Shown here piece by piece: positions 48,784 through 60,492 of a DNA stretch of 64,000 bases. Made by a program: the position numbers and the translations under genes. The stretch's first letter is position 1, and each line of letters begins with the position of its first letter. The DNA lies in contig OZ176052.1 in assembly GCA_964247055.1 (NCBI GenBank), positions 11,160,001 to 11,224,000 of the forward strand, given 5' to 3'. The notes beneath the pieces are model-generated. The model made no database searches. It was given only the letters and a program-made list of their open reading frames with translations, and had not been told where the DNA came from. The DNA is from Paragordius varius (lineage: Eukaryota > Nematomorpha).

Positions 48784-49462
48784 TTATGGAAATGTCTTCC
48801 ATATCATAGGACCCATATTCATATATTCGAATCTCCTCGCACCATTTTTCATCGGACTTTTAGTTTTTAAACTGGACACAAAAGTTGAATTGCATACTTT
48901 ATCCATCTTTAGCTGATGACAAATCTTGATGGGATCTACATATTGATCAATTAAAAATACTTATAATTGATTATTAACATAGAATAGCTTTAAATAATAA
49001 ATTACCTTTTGTATCGCTGGGCCATAATTCGCCGGATTCATTCAAGGAAAAGAAAAAAGTAAATTTCTTTTTGGGAGATATTTTTTGAATCGGTGATAAA
49101 TTTTCGACAGCATTCGTATTGTCTAACACACTCTCTACAGAGGATTCGGATTTTTTTGAGTTTTGCGACCAAGACATATTCACATTGAGACTATCAATAG
49201 CTGAAATTTCGACATCAGTGTTTAGGTTCAAATATAGATTGGAATCTAATAAATAAATGAATAAGTAGTAATACATAATTCATTTTAGTTTAAAAAGTAT
49301 AACAATATGAATACCAGATATTGAAAGGTGTTGATTACTTTCAGACTCTGGTTTAAAACAAGAGAATCTTGAGAAAAGTGAAATAAACCAATGATAATTG
49401 CGTTTTCCACACTCAACATTTTTTGTGTGATATTTTCTTTTCCCAAACAATTTCATAGTCAA
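48784..49462 (-). CDS. Array gene, copy A (unknown family, 179 aa)
   Basis: Three exons: 49462-49315 (148 nt), 49245-49006 (240 nt) and 48935-48784 (152 nt). Both introns are phase 1, GT-AG, 69 and 70 nt. The encoded protein starts MTMKLFGKRKYHTKNVECGK and has an acidic/Ser-rich middle (SWSQNSKKSESSVESV). It then has LSPIQKISPKKKFTFFFSLN and ESGELWPSDTK, and ends NGARRFEYMNMGPMIWKTFP. No signal peptide or membrane span stands out. Two Ser-Pro sites flank the basic KK stretch. I do not recognise the family. The case for a real gene is comparative: exon lengths are identical in all four copies while introns and flanks carry many indels. The start is the first ATG of exon 1; a second ATG follows two codons later. 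Confidence 0.75.
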
Positions 49463-51065
49463 AAGACGAATTTTTAGTTAAATATATAGTTAGTTTTGAT
49501 AGTTGTAAATGTTAAAGAATTTTAAATGATTAACCAAAATGATTGTTGTATGATATTGGTTGTTCTATTTTATATTATATAGTTTTGACATAAAAAAATA
49601 CTCTTTAAAATTTTTTATTATTAATTGAGATTTCTTTTTATGTTAATCATAATATGTAGTTTATCATTCATAGTTACAGAATAGAGTCAATCTTGGATAA
49701 GAGGCGTTTTGACAGTGCTAATTTTATTAATTATTAAATTTAAGTTAGTTATTATGCATCCGTTTTCAAAAATTTGGTTCTTATGTAAAAAGGAAACGGT
49801 TTTGATTCGATTTTTCCGAAATGTTGACAACACAAAAAAGCCGAGTTATATTTTTAAATTGTTAAATCTCTTTTTATGCGGGAAAGATTTTGTAAAAAAG
49901 TTTCATAAATAGTCATAATTCTAAATTCAAATATTTTGTCTTGTATATTTAGCAAGCATAAAAATGGAAAATAAACTTATTATGTGTTAAAAATATTTGG
50001 GGTAAAAAGTATACCTATTATACTATACGGTAAAAGGCGCACGGGTTCAATGCTTATACCTCTCTGATTTCATTGCTAAATATAACAAAAACACCTTATG
50101 AAAATTATAAATATTATCCCATTTTAAAATAGGAGAAGGACCATTTTTAAAAAACGCACAAAAAACTGTGTATCCCTCGCTATAAAGACTCAAATTGTTT
50201 ATAAAAGATATGGTCGTAATCAGCATCCTAACCTCTCACTTAGAATTTCTAATTATTTTTCTATTATATAACCAATTTTCATGTTTAGGGTTCCTTTAAA
50301 TAATAATTGTTTAAAGTCAATTTAATTCTCCCAAAAGAATTAGGTTGTGGTTATTTTTGAGAAATTAAAAATTTATCAATTTTTTAATTAGATATTGTTC
50401 AATCGGATAGGTATCTATTTAAGTTTAAGATTACTGTTTATTAAACTTATTATGACGGGGTTAGGGTTATACTCCAATGTATTTTGGAACAGGTTTGCTA
50501 TACAGTCCACTTTAATTAGAAAAATCTTGAATTGATCTAATTTGATAACTGTTTTGAAGCCGTTTCTTAAACTAAAATCAATTTAAATAATTTACGGTGT
50601 CAGGTTTTACATTAAAAATAGGGGGGAAGAGTTGTAACCGATAAGATACAACTATTTAATAAAGAACACGTGTTAATTCTCAGAATTTTAAGAAACAGTG
50701 ATGATTGCTAAAATGATTTGTCAAGCGTTTTGTGAGTAAACCAACAACTTTATGAATCCGTTGGTTTTATATTGCACAGACCAAAATTTATATACTATTT
50801 TACAAAAAATTTGTCGTGTAATGAATTATTTATTATTAATAATTGGTTAGTTTATCTCTTTGTTTAAAAATATAATGGTTGCTAAATACTACGTTTGCTT
50901 AATTTAAATTTAGTAATCATTAATATTTTCTCAATATAATTATTTGTGGACTTTTTAATTGAGCAATCAAACTGGTAAATATAACATATTCCATTTCCAT
51001 TGCACAAAAATAAATTCCTGGAATTCTTACATAAAATTATAGTTAGTTAGATCCCCAACAAATAT
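49463..51065. other. Upstream part of unit A
   Basis: About 1.6 kb between the start codon of copy A and the end of its unit. The first 150 bp (AGTTAGTTTTGATAGTTG..., TGGTTGTTCTATTTT) are well conserved between units and are the likely promoter. A short block near 50033-50080 (GGCGCACGGGTTCAATGC) is also nearly unchanged between units. Open frames here, such as the one at 49709-49912, are broken by indels in other units and are not genes. Confidence 0.5.
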
Positions 51066-51084
51066 TATAATTTCTACTAGCGTG

Positions 51085-51955
51085 AATCTCGTGCTACTAA
51101 GCAGCCCGAGGAAGTCCTTCGGACTTCTGGGGGGAGGGGGAGCTTTTTGAAAAAAGGGACAATAAAATGATCCACATATGTGGATTATTTCGAAACATTA
51201 TTTAATAGCTATGATCTCATAGGAATTTCAAAACGGGGCATTCATACTAATATATTTTTTACTTGGGCGAAAAATAGATTCAAAAAATTATTTCTGTCGA
51301 CTTTTTTTTTTTAAAAAATGGCATTTTACGGGCGGGTAAAGAGAGGGCCTAAATTAAAAAAGCGAGACGACTATGTTCGGCGCAATCGAAAATAACTAAA
51401 TCATATTTGAAATTGAATGATCCAACACGTTCTGATTGGCTCAAAGACACGATTTTTGTGGACTTGTTTTCAAAAAAAACCCGTTTTTACACAGGGTGGG
51501 CCCGAAACGGGGCCTAATTCAAAAAAAAGGCGAAGCTATTGTCGGGGCATTCATTAATGATTATATTTTTTCGACATTTGAATTTGAATGCGTCTACAGG
51601 TTTACCGGAAACAGATCACAAAGTCAGCATTTTCCATTTTTATAAATATATAGATAACCATAAATAATGTTTTATTTTCCAAATATTTTTTAATATCCTA
51701 TACATATGATAGATAAATAAATAATAAAACAACAAACTAATACGATTTTATGATTAAAATGAATAAAGTCTGATTGATCATTTGTGTGTCTCGTTTGAAT
51801 ATTGAGATAGACAATTTTATTTGAAATGAGCATAATATATTTTTGATTTTATAAGCAATTTTGTTATGCGGCACGAAGTTTAAAAAGGATTTACATAGTC
51901 TCATAAGTTTGAAATTTGGCTCCAAAGACATGCTGTATCGATATGATGGGGCACT
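51085..51955 (-). repeat. Insertion related to the left-hand satellite family
   Basis: Reverse-orientation relatives of 2600-3060 occupy about 51290-51640 (CATTAATGATTATATTTTTTC; GTTCGGCGCAATCGAAAA). A piece of one 320-bp satellite unit follows at about 51895-51955 (ATGCTGTATCGATATGATGG). This foreign block replaces the head (mariner tail) of unit B. The GC-rich stretch at 51100-51140 contains a short palindrome, GAAGTCCTTCGGACTTC. Confidence 0.65.
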
Positions 51956-52219
51956 GTCTTTTAATATAATAGTTCCATGATGAGAAAACTTTAACTTAAA
52001 AACTATGTGGATTATTTTGATTGGAAAAATGAGTGTGGCTTTTATTTGTGGTTGAAAAACAGTTATAAATATATTTACCAAAAATACAAGTTTTTATAAT
52101 TTGGTTTAAGTTTTAGAATGGTCAAACTTCTTATTTTTAAAATTTACATAAATAAAAAAAATAAAAAATGAGTTTTTTATATTTATTTTAATTTTTATTA
52201 CATATTGATAATTAATAAA

Positions 52220-52908
52220 TTATGGAAATGTCTTCCATATCATAGGACCCTTATTCATATATTCGAATCTCCTCGCACCATTTTTCATCGGACTTTTAGT
52301 TTTTAAACTGGACACAAAAGTTGAATTGCATACTTTATCCAGCTTTTGCTTATGACAAAACTTGATGGAATTTACATATTGATCTGATCAATTTAAAAAA
52401 TACTTGTAATTGATTATTAACATAGAATAGCTTTATATAATAAATTACCTTTTGTATCGCTGGGCCATAATTCGCCGGATTCATTCAAGGAAAAGAAAAA
52501 AGTAAATTCCTTTTTGGGAGATATTTTTTGAATCGGTGATAAATTTTCGACAGCATTCGTATTGTCTACCACACTCTCTACAGAGGATTCGGATTTTTTT
52601 AAATTTTGCGACCAAGACATATTCACACTGAGACTATCAATGGCTGAATTTTCGACAGTAGTTTTTAGGTTCAAATGTAGATTGGAATCTAATAAATAAA
52701 TTAATAAGTAGTAATACATAATTCATTTTAGTTTAAAAAGTATAATAACAATATGAATACTAGATATTGAAAGGTGTAGATTGCTTTCAGACTCTGATTT
52801 AAAACAAGAGAATCTTGAGAAAAGTGAAATAAACCAATGATAATTGCGTTTTCCACACTCAACATTTTTTGTGTGATCTTTCCTTTTCCCAAACATTTTC
52901 ATGGTCAA
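52220..52908 (-). CDS. Array gene, copy B (last splice acceptor altered)
   Basis: Same three-exon layout as copy A: 52908-52761, 52688-52449, 52371-52220 (148, 240 and 152 nt), all still open. Differences include KRKDHTK for KRKYHTK in exon 1 and NLHLNLKTTVENSAID in exon 2. The acceptor before exon 3 reads TATGTAAATTCC where copy A has TATGTAGATCCC, so the AG is gone. Unless a nearby AG is used, the mRNA would read into intron 2 and end soon after exon 2 (…WPSDTKGNLLYKAILC in the retained frame). Exon 3 has not accumulated stops, so the loss looks recent or is bypassed. Confidence 0.65.
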
Positions 52909-54340
52909 AAGACGAGTTTTAGTTTTAGAATATAGTTAGTTTTGATAGTTGTAAATGTTTAAAAATTTTAAATGATTAACCAAAATGATTGTTGTATAAT
53001 ATTGGTTGTTCTATTTTTTATTATATAAATGGTATTTGACATAAAAATACACTTTATGTTTTTGTTATTAACTCTTTTGTTAATCATACTATGTAGTTTA
53101 TCATTCATGTTAAAGATTGTTAGTGTCAATCTTGGATAAGAGGCGTTTTGGCAGTGCTAATTTTATTAATTATAAGTTAGTTATTATGCTTCTGTTTTCA
53201 AAAATTTGGTTCTTATGTAAGGAAGTTTTGATTCGGTTTTTCCGAAATGTTGACAACACAAAAAGCCGAGTTATGTTTTTGAATTAATTAAATCTCTTTT
53301 TCTGCGGTAAAGATATTGTGAAAAAGTTTTCAAATATTTTGTCATGTGTATTTAGCTAGAATAAAAATGGAAAATAAACTTTTTTTGTGTGCATTTGGGG
53401 TAAAAACTATACCTATTATACTATACGGTAAAAGGCGCACGGGTTCAATGCTTATATCTCTCTGATTACAATGCTAAATATAACAAAAACACCATAAAAA
53501 TTATAGATATCCCATTTAAAAATAGAAGAAGGACCATTTTTAAAAAATGCACAAAAAACTGTGTATCCCTCGCTATAATGACTCAAATTGTAGGAAAAGA
53601 CATGGCTCGTAATCCGCATCCTAACCTTTTTCTTAGAATTTCTAATTAAATTATTTTTGTATTATAAAACCAATTTTAATGTTTAGTCCTAATTTTTAAA
53701 TAATTATTGTTTAAAATCAAATTATTTTTCCAAAAGAACTAGTTTGTGGTTATTTTTTAGTTAAAGGTTTATCAGTTTTTTAATTAGATATTGTTCAATC
53801 GAATAGGTAGCATCATTTAAATTTAAAATTACTGTTTATTGGACTTATTAAAGGGGTTAGGGTTATACTTAAGGTGACCAGACGTCCCGCTTTTGGCGGG
53901 ACAGTCCCGCTTTTTCACATTTTGTCCCGCGTCCCGCTGCGTTTTTAAAATGTCCCGCTTTTTCACGATTATATAAAAAAAAATTTTTTTAATTCAAATT
54001 TTATCCGTTTAAATTTTTAAATATCTTTAAAATCTATTCAATTTTAAATTAAATTTTTTTATTTTAAATTAAAAATATTTATTTTTTTCGAATTTATATC
54101 ATATGATTATACACTTTGCTTCCTACTACTACTGCATTATCAAAAAGCCAAGTTAATACCACAAATCTCTAGATTAAAAGACAAATTAATGCCACAAATC
54201 GGTAGCTAACACGTTTATTTCAGAAAATTAAGGTGATATAATATTTACTGTGTTATCATTTTAGTTTTATTACTTGCTAACATATCAAAAAGCCAAATTA
54301 ATATAATATAATATTTATTATACTAATAGTAGTTTATAAT

Positions 54341-56039
54341 ATGAGCACAAAAAGAGGTTGTAAATTGATGAATTAATGATAGATTTTCCTTTTATCAAAA
54401 AACGAAGAATGAATCATCTGTTAAATGTCTTATATGCGAGGGGGAATTCACCCTAGCACATGGCGGCAAGCATGATATTACAAAGCATATGGAAACACAG
54501 AAACATAAAAAATGTTTAGATATGGCGGCATCATCTTACAAAATGAGCGATTTTTTTCGAAAACCGCTTTTGGAGAGGAAGAGAAGAATTTTTCACGCCG
54601 TTAATCACAATCATCCCTTTAGATCTATGGACTGTACCTCACAGGCTATTCGCACGTTATTCCATAAAAAATTTACATGTGCCCGTACAAAGGCTGAAGC
54701 CATTGTGTGCAATGTCCTTTCGCCACATGCATTTTCTGAAATACAAAAAGATTTGCTGAAAATTAATTTCTTATCCCTATACTCTGATGCATCAAATCAC
54801 CATGAAACAAAATTATTTCCCACTTTAATAAGATATTTTGATTCAGAAACCGGAGTAAAAATTAAAATTTTACATTTAATATTTACTTCAATAATGCATA
54901 TTCTAGAAAAAAATAATTTAAAAGACAAAATTATCGCATATTGCGCTGACAACACCAATACGAACTTTGGTGGAAAAGCAAGGAGGGGAACAAAAAATAT
55001 TTTTCATAAATTAACACATAATCTTAATCAAAACATAATTGGCGTTGGGTGTGCAGCGCATATAAAACATAACGCTATTCAAACAGCTGCTGATTTGTTA
55101 CCCTTAGATGTGAAAAATGGATTTGTTAAAATATATACCTATTTATATATATAAACGGTACGTTTTGAAACGCTTAAAGAATTATGTGAAAATGCAGAAG
55201 TTCAATATCAAAAAATGCTTGGATATTGTATGACTCGTTGGTTAGCTTTTATGCCAGCTATCAAAAGAATTTTAAAAATGTATGATCCTTTAAAATCATT
55301 TTTTATAACAGGACAAATGTCCTACAACTTTAAAAAAAGTTTTTTGAAAGTGATTCTTCAAAAATATGGTTAGAATTCTTACATAATCAAGCTTCTCTCT
55401 TTCAAAATGTTATTAAATTTATAGAAGGTGACAAAATTTCGGCAATCGAAGTAGCCAATGAAGTTAGTAACCTAATTCCAATGTCAAGAACGGTTAGAAA
55501 ATAATTTTACACCATTAACCATCGGCAATATAATAAATAATTTAGAAAAACAAGGCTTAATAAATCGCCAAGATATCCTGTACCATATAAAAATGTTTTA
55601 TACAAACTGTAAAAATTATTTGGAAGACTGGACGACGCAATTCAATGAAATTGATCATTTTCATTGGATAACATTAAAATCAGAATTAATTGGTGCGATG
55701 TTCAAAAATCATTTGATTATTTCTGTTCCCAAAAATTTAGTTAAAAGATATATTAATAATGAACTTAAATTATGGACAAAAAATATACAGTAGAAAAGAA
55801 ATGGTTGAAAATATTTCATCATTTTGAAGCCAACCTATATTACATACAATAATATTTTAAAAATTGTGGAATTCGCACTATCTTTACCTGGAACCAACTT
55901 TGCTACTGAGCGCGTTTTTTCCACAGTAAATCACGTGTGGACATCGGAAAAATCAAATTTAAATGTTGAAACTTTAAAGGCCGTTTTATCTGTCAAATAT
56001 AATTTGACAAATTCTTGTGAAGACTTCTACAATATTTAA
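54341..56039 (+). pseudogene. hAT transposase (decayed)
   Basis: A BED-like zinc finger (VKCLICEGEFTLAHGG, then DITKHMETQKHKKC) is followed by the longest intact frame at 54489-55154. That frame holds FLSLYSDASNHHETKLFPTL and CADNTNTNFGGKARRGTKN (catalytic-core Asp residues), then VGVGCAAHIKHNAIQTAAD. Later pieces, YCMTRWLAFMPAIKRIL (Trp of the insertion-domain boundary) and SLPGTNFATERVFSTVNHVW (dimerisation domain, near 55877-55936), lie in other frames, with stops between. It is therefore non-functional, though young enough for long frames to survive. Confidence 0.85.
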
Positions 56040-56199
56040 GAAATGATGACAATCTGCTAAAAATTCACTCAAACAACAAAAAATATACCAATACCAAAGA
56101 ATAAAATATTTTCTTATATAAACATTTTATGTTAAAAAATAAACAAAATTAATCAAAATATTGTATAAGTCTTCATAGTTTGTCAAATTATATTTGAAC

Positions 56200-56960
56200 A
56201 CATAAAATGGCTTTTATTCAACATTTAAATTTGATTCCGTGTTACTTAATTTACTGTGGAAAAGCGCGTTCAATAGCAGTGGTTCAGGTAAAGATAATGC
56301 GAATTCTACAGTTAAAATATTATTGTATGGAACATAATGTGTTTAAATGATTATTTTAACCATTTCTATCCTACGTATTTTTTTCTGCTATCCATAATAT
56401 AAGTTTTCATTCAATATATTTATTTAATAATGAGACTTCATAAAAAAGTGTCATTGTGCACCGTCTTGTCTTCCAAATAATCGTTTCTGTTTGTATAAAA
56501 CATTTTTATATTCTGGCTATTCATTGAGCCTTGTTTTTCTGGATGCTTTATAATATTGCGATTAGGTAATGGTTTAAAATCATTTTCTAACCTTTTTTGA
56601 CTTGGAATTTTGACCTTTGTCCTGTGATAAAAAATAGGATTCTAGGGAATCACATTTTTATAAATATTTCAATCACCGGCAAAAGAGCTAACAAACAGTT
56701 CTACAATATCCAAGCATGTTAACATCTATATTTTCCACATCCAGGGGTAACAAATCAGTAGCTGGAATAGCGTTGTGTATCTGCCAATAATGTTTTGATT
56801 AAGATTATTCGCGAAATTGTTAAAAAAAATTTGTGCCGCTTCTTGCATCACCCAGCGCACTTTGAGATGATTTCGTCTTTAATATTTTTTTCTAGAATAT
56901 TACAATCACTTCACCCTTTGTTCGTGCACATGTAAATTTATTGAATAAGGTACAAACAAC
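56200..56960 (-). repeat. Inverted partial copy of the transposase 3' region
   Basis: On the minus strand the translated sequence again gives the transposase C-terminus. VEFALSLPEPLL with FHSKLSNTESNLNVE lies near 56226-56320. Pieces like HNAIPATDLLPLDVEN lie near 56740-56800, and further ones continue to 56950. It is more decayed than the plus-strand copy and lies head-to-head with it, inside the same TSD-bounded element. Confidence 0.7.
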
Positions 56961-57114
56961 CTGTAAGGTACAAATTTTTTTATATCTATAATGTATTTGT
57001 GTTTAATGCAAAATTTTTTATACATTTTTTGTATAAAAAATTTTGTTTGTACCCCCAATGACCCCCCTTCTCAGATTTGTCCCGCTTTTTCCTTCGAAAA
57101 ATCTGGTCACCTTA

Positions 57115-57825
57115 GTTATACTCCACTATATTTTGGAACATGACTGCTATACAGTCCACATAACATATTAAAGAATCTTGAACTGATCTAATTTGGATGA
57201 CCGTTTAAATGCCGTTTCTTAAACTAAAATCTATTTTAAAAAAATTACGCTGTCAGATTTTACATTGAAAATAGGGGGGAAGAGTTGTAACTGCTAAGAT
57301 AAAACATATGTTTATAAAGAACAGGTGTTAATTCTCAGAATTTTATGAAACGGTGATGATTGCTAAAAATATTTGCAAAGCGTTTTGTGAGCTAACCAGC
57401 AATTCCAGGCAATAAAAATAAAAACGTATGAATCCCTTGGTTTTAAATTGCACCACCAAAATTTTTATACTATTTTACAAAAAATTTGTCTGTAATCAAT
57501 TACTTATTATTTATTAGTTTATCTCTTTGTTTAAAAATCTAATGGTTGCTAATTACTACGTGTGCTTAATCTTTAATTTTTATATAATTATTTGTGGACT
57601 TTTTAATTTAGCAATCAAACTGGTAAATATAACATATTCCGTTGCACAAAATAAATCTGAAAATAAAATTATAGTTAGTTAGTTCCCCAACAAATATTAT
57701 ATTTTCTATTCCGCAATATTATATATAGTTCTTTCATTACACTACACACATTTGAAAAAATCTATAAAATGACAAAATAATAATAAAAACATATATTACA
57801 AATGTCATATTGTTTGTTTTTAAAA
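57115..57825. other. Remainder of unit B after the hAT
   Basis: Continues the unit sequence from the duplicated GTTATACT; it corresponds to 50470-51060 of unit A and 61490-62150 of unit C. No gene. Confidence 0.5.
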
Positions 57826-57953
57826 AGGGAAATATCTACGCATAAACTGAACTCTACGGACCTCGTGCCATGGTTAACATATCTTCGCGTCTATGGGACA
57901 CAGTAATTTTGATGACATCGGGAAATAATTTGACAAATGGTTTGTCTCATAAG

Positions 57954-59258
57954 TAGGGTTGTGCCCATTAGTTAATGACCTAGGGTCATTACCTAGGTCA
58001 TGATTTTTTATTTTTTTTAATTTTTTATTTTTTTTAGAATTTTTAGGAAAACAAAACCTTATATTATTTATATACGTATTATTTCGTTTTAAATATCATA
58101 TGATACACATCTTTTCTTTACTTCCTAAATCATTATGAAATCAGCCTTGTGGAAATTTTTCGATCAAATAATTCCAGTTACAAGCAAGAAATGCAATTAC
58201 ACTATATATATTTAAATAAAAACCGAATGAAGAAACATCTAAAAGAAGTTCATGAAATAAATTATATGACAGAAGGTGATGGTCGAAAAGCAAGCTAATA
58301 AGCTTAGTGTTAAAAATTTCTGTTTTCAAGAGAAATTAGCCAGAAACATTTAACAAAATTTATTTAAAAATCATCAAAACATAGTTGAAAATAAACATTT
58401 TCGGAGTATTCATAGTTTAAACCTAATTATGCTATTCCAAATAGAAAACAGATTTCCAATAAATTACTAGATTCATGTAATGAAGAAATAAAAATAGAAT
58501 TGGAATATGTAAAAATAATATTTCATTAATCGTGGATACCTTTACCAATATTCGTAGGGAGCAAATAATTAAAATTATTGGCCAAAGATCCTAAAAATCA
58601 TTTTTATTAACTATTGACACACCTTATCATAGTAAGATTGCCGAATATATCCATAACATAATGGAACCAATTATAAAAGATATTGGAAATGAAAAAAATT
58701 ATTGCCATTGTGACCTTTAATGCAGCGACACGAAGGCTCTGAAAATTTGATTAATAAAGAATATCCTAAAATAATATGGCATGTATGCTAATGTCATATA
58801 ATAAATAATTCGATCAAAGAATATATTAAACCTAATAAGATTACTGAAATTTTAAATGTAGCGAGTATGATTATATATTAAATCTAATAAATCGTATAAA
58901 AAATTTCAAAGTATAAAAAAACTTTGAACCATCCTAAGTTAACGTAAAGTTTATGGACAGTGACTCGTTTTTACACATAAAAAATTAGAGCATAAATAAG
59001 TTTCAATAAATCCATATTTTCTCGTTAGTTTTAGCTTTCTGTTGAAACTTTCTATAAGTCTTTATGTATGATTCCAGGAAAGATCGTTAATTGTGGAAAT
59101 ATAAATTATCAGGATTGGTGAAAGCATAATTTTAAAAAATATATACTTTATGTAAAAACCTTTTTTATGTGATTTAATCAAATATTTATGTATGTAGTTA
59201 TACATTATTGGCAATAACATATGGTATGACCTAGGTCGAACCGTCCGACCTAGGCCTA
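57954..59258 (+). mobile_element. hAT transposon fossil with perfect 8-bp TSD, in unit C
   Basis: A 1305-bp element flanked by CTCATAAG (57946-57953 and 59259-59266), inserted in the mariner tail at the head of unit C. Left end TAGGGTTGTGCCCATTAG; right end, read inward, TAGGCCTAGGTCGGACGG. 'CCTAGGTCAT' occurs near both ends. It encodes the remains of a transposase: a BED finger (SALWKFFDQ, KCNYTIYI, NRMKKHLKEVHE) near 58139-58255 and LIVDTFTNIRREQ with TPYHSKIAEYIHNIMEP near 58530-58670. Both are full of stops and frame changes. The ends resemble those of the elements at 25174 and 29803. Confidence 0.88.
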
Positions 59259-59809
59259 CTCATAAGACACTCTTTTTCTGGCATTACGCTCATAACCTGA
59301 GAGATGGGCGAAATGTGTAGAATCCGATAAAAATATTTTCAATAAAATAAATAAATAGTTCCATTACTAAAAAAACAGTAAAAACTTATCACTAAATCTG
59401 TAACATTTAAATAAAATTATCCTGTTTTCAATAGACGATTTTTTCATATCAATATCCCTTTAAAAATGGACTAAATGACAGCAGGCTGTTACATTTAAAA
59501 TAAACCAAGAGTCAATTAAAATGCGATGATCACAAAAATGTAGGTTACTGCCTTTTATTATAATAGTTCCATGCTTAGAAGAAAACATAAACTGAAAAAA
59601 TTGGAAAAATGAGTGAGGCTTTTCGTTTTTATTTCTGGTTAAAAAAATTATAAATATATTTACCAAAAATACAAGTTTTTGTAATTAGGTTAAAGTTTTA
59701 GAATGGTCAAACTTCTTAATTTTAAAACTTACATAAATAAAAATATAAAAAATATAACATGAGTTTTTTATATTTATTTAATTTTTATTACATATTGATA
59801 ATTATTAAA

Positions 59810-60492
59810 TTATTCAAATGTCTTACATATCATAGGACCCATATTCATATATTCGAATCTCCTCGCACCATATTTCATCGGACCTTTAGTTTTTAAACTT
59901 GTCACAAAAGTTGAATTGCATACTTTATCCATCTTTTTCTGATGACAAAACTTGATGGGAGCTATATATTGATCAATTTATCAATATTTATAATTGATTA
60001 TAAACACAGAATAGCTTTATATAATAAATTACCTTTTGTATCGCTGGGCCATAATTCGCCGGATTCATTCAAGGAAAAGAAAAAAGTAAATTCCTTTTTG
60101 GGAGATATTTTTTGAATCGGTGATAAATTTTCGACAGCATTTGTATTGTCTACCACACTCTCTACAGAGGATTCGGATTTTTTTGAATTTTGCGACCAAG
60201 ACATATTCACACTGAGACCATCAATGGCTGAATTTTCGACAGTAGTGTTTAGGTTCAAATGATGATTGGAATCTAATAAATAAATGAATAAGTAGTAATA
60301 CATAATTCATTTTAGTTTAAAAAGTATAATAACAATTTGAATACTAGATATTGAAAGGTGTTGATTGCTTTCAGACTCTGGTTTAAAACAAGAGAATCTT
60401 GAGAAAAGTGAAATAAACCAATGATAATTGCGTTTTCCACATTCAACATTTTTTGTGTGATATTTCCTTTTCCCAAACATTTTCATAATCAA
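59810..60492 (-). CDS. Array gene, copy C
   Basis: Exons 60492-60345, 60272-60033 and 59961-59810, again 148, 240 and 152 nt, all open with GT-AG junctions. Begins MIMKMFGKRKYHTK. Exon 3 has an unusual number of changes for this family: MKYGARRFEYM, and the C-terminus reads MICKTFE instead of MIWKTFP, so the otherwise invariant Trp and the last Pro are replaced. The junction codon before exon 3 is GCT (Ala) rather than GAT (Asp). Probably functional at the sequence level, but it is the most diverged C-terminus of the four. Confidence 0.72.

Larger units (their letters stand above)
53870..57114 (+). mobile_element. hAT transposon with perfect 8-bp TSD, in unit B
   Basis: A 3245-bp element with inverted ends TAAGGTGACCAGACGTCC and ...ATCTGGTCACCTTA. 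It is flanked by a perfect duplication GTTATACT (53862-53869 and 57115-57122). Subterminal repeats of TGTCCCGC occur at the left (53883-53960, several copies), with one at the right (57077-57086). It carries a decayed transposase on the plus strand and an inverted partial copy of its own 3' coding region. The sequence on either side of the TSDs is continuous with the tandem unit, so it landed after the units formed. Confidence 0.93.

Noticed and set aside
49709-49912. 67-codon plus-strand open frame in array unit A
   Set aside because: The matching place in units B and C carries indels that break the frame, unlike the array gene exons.
50033-50085. tRNA or tRNA-derived SINE in the conserved array block
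   Set aside because: A GGTTCAAT box is present but no A box, acceptor stem or anticodon arm could be folded.
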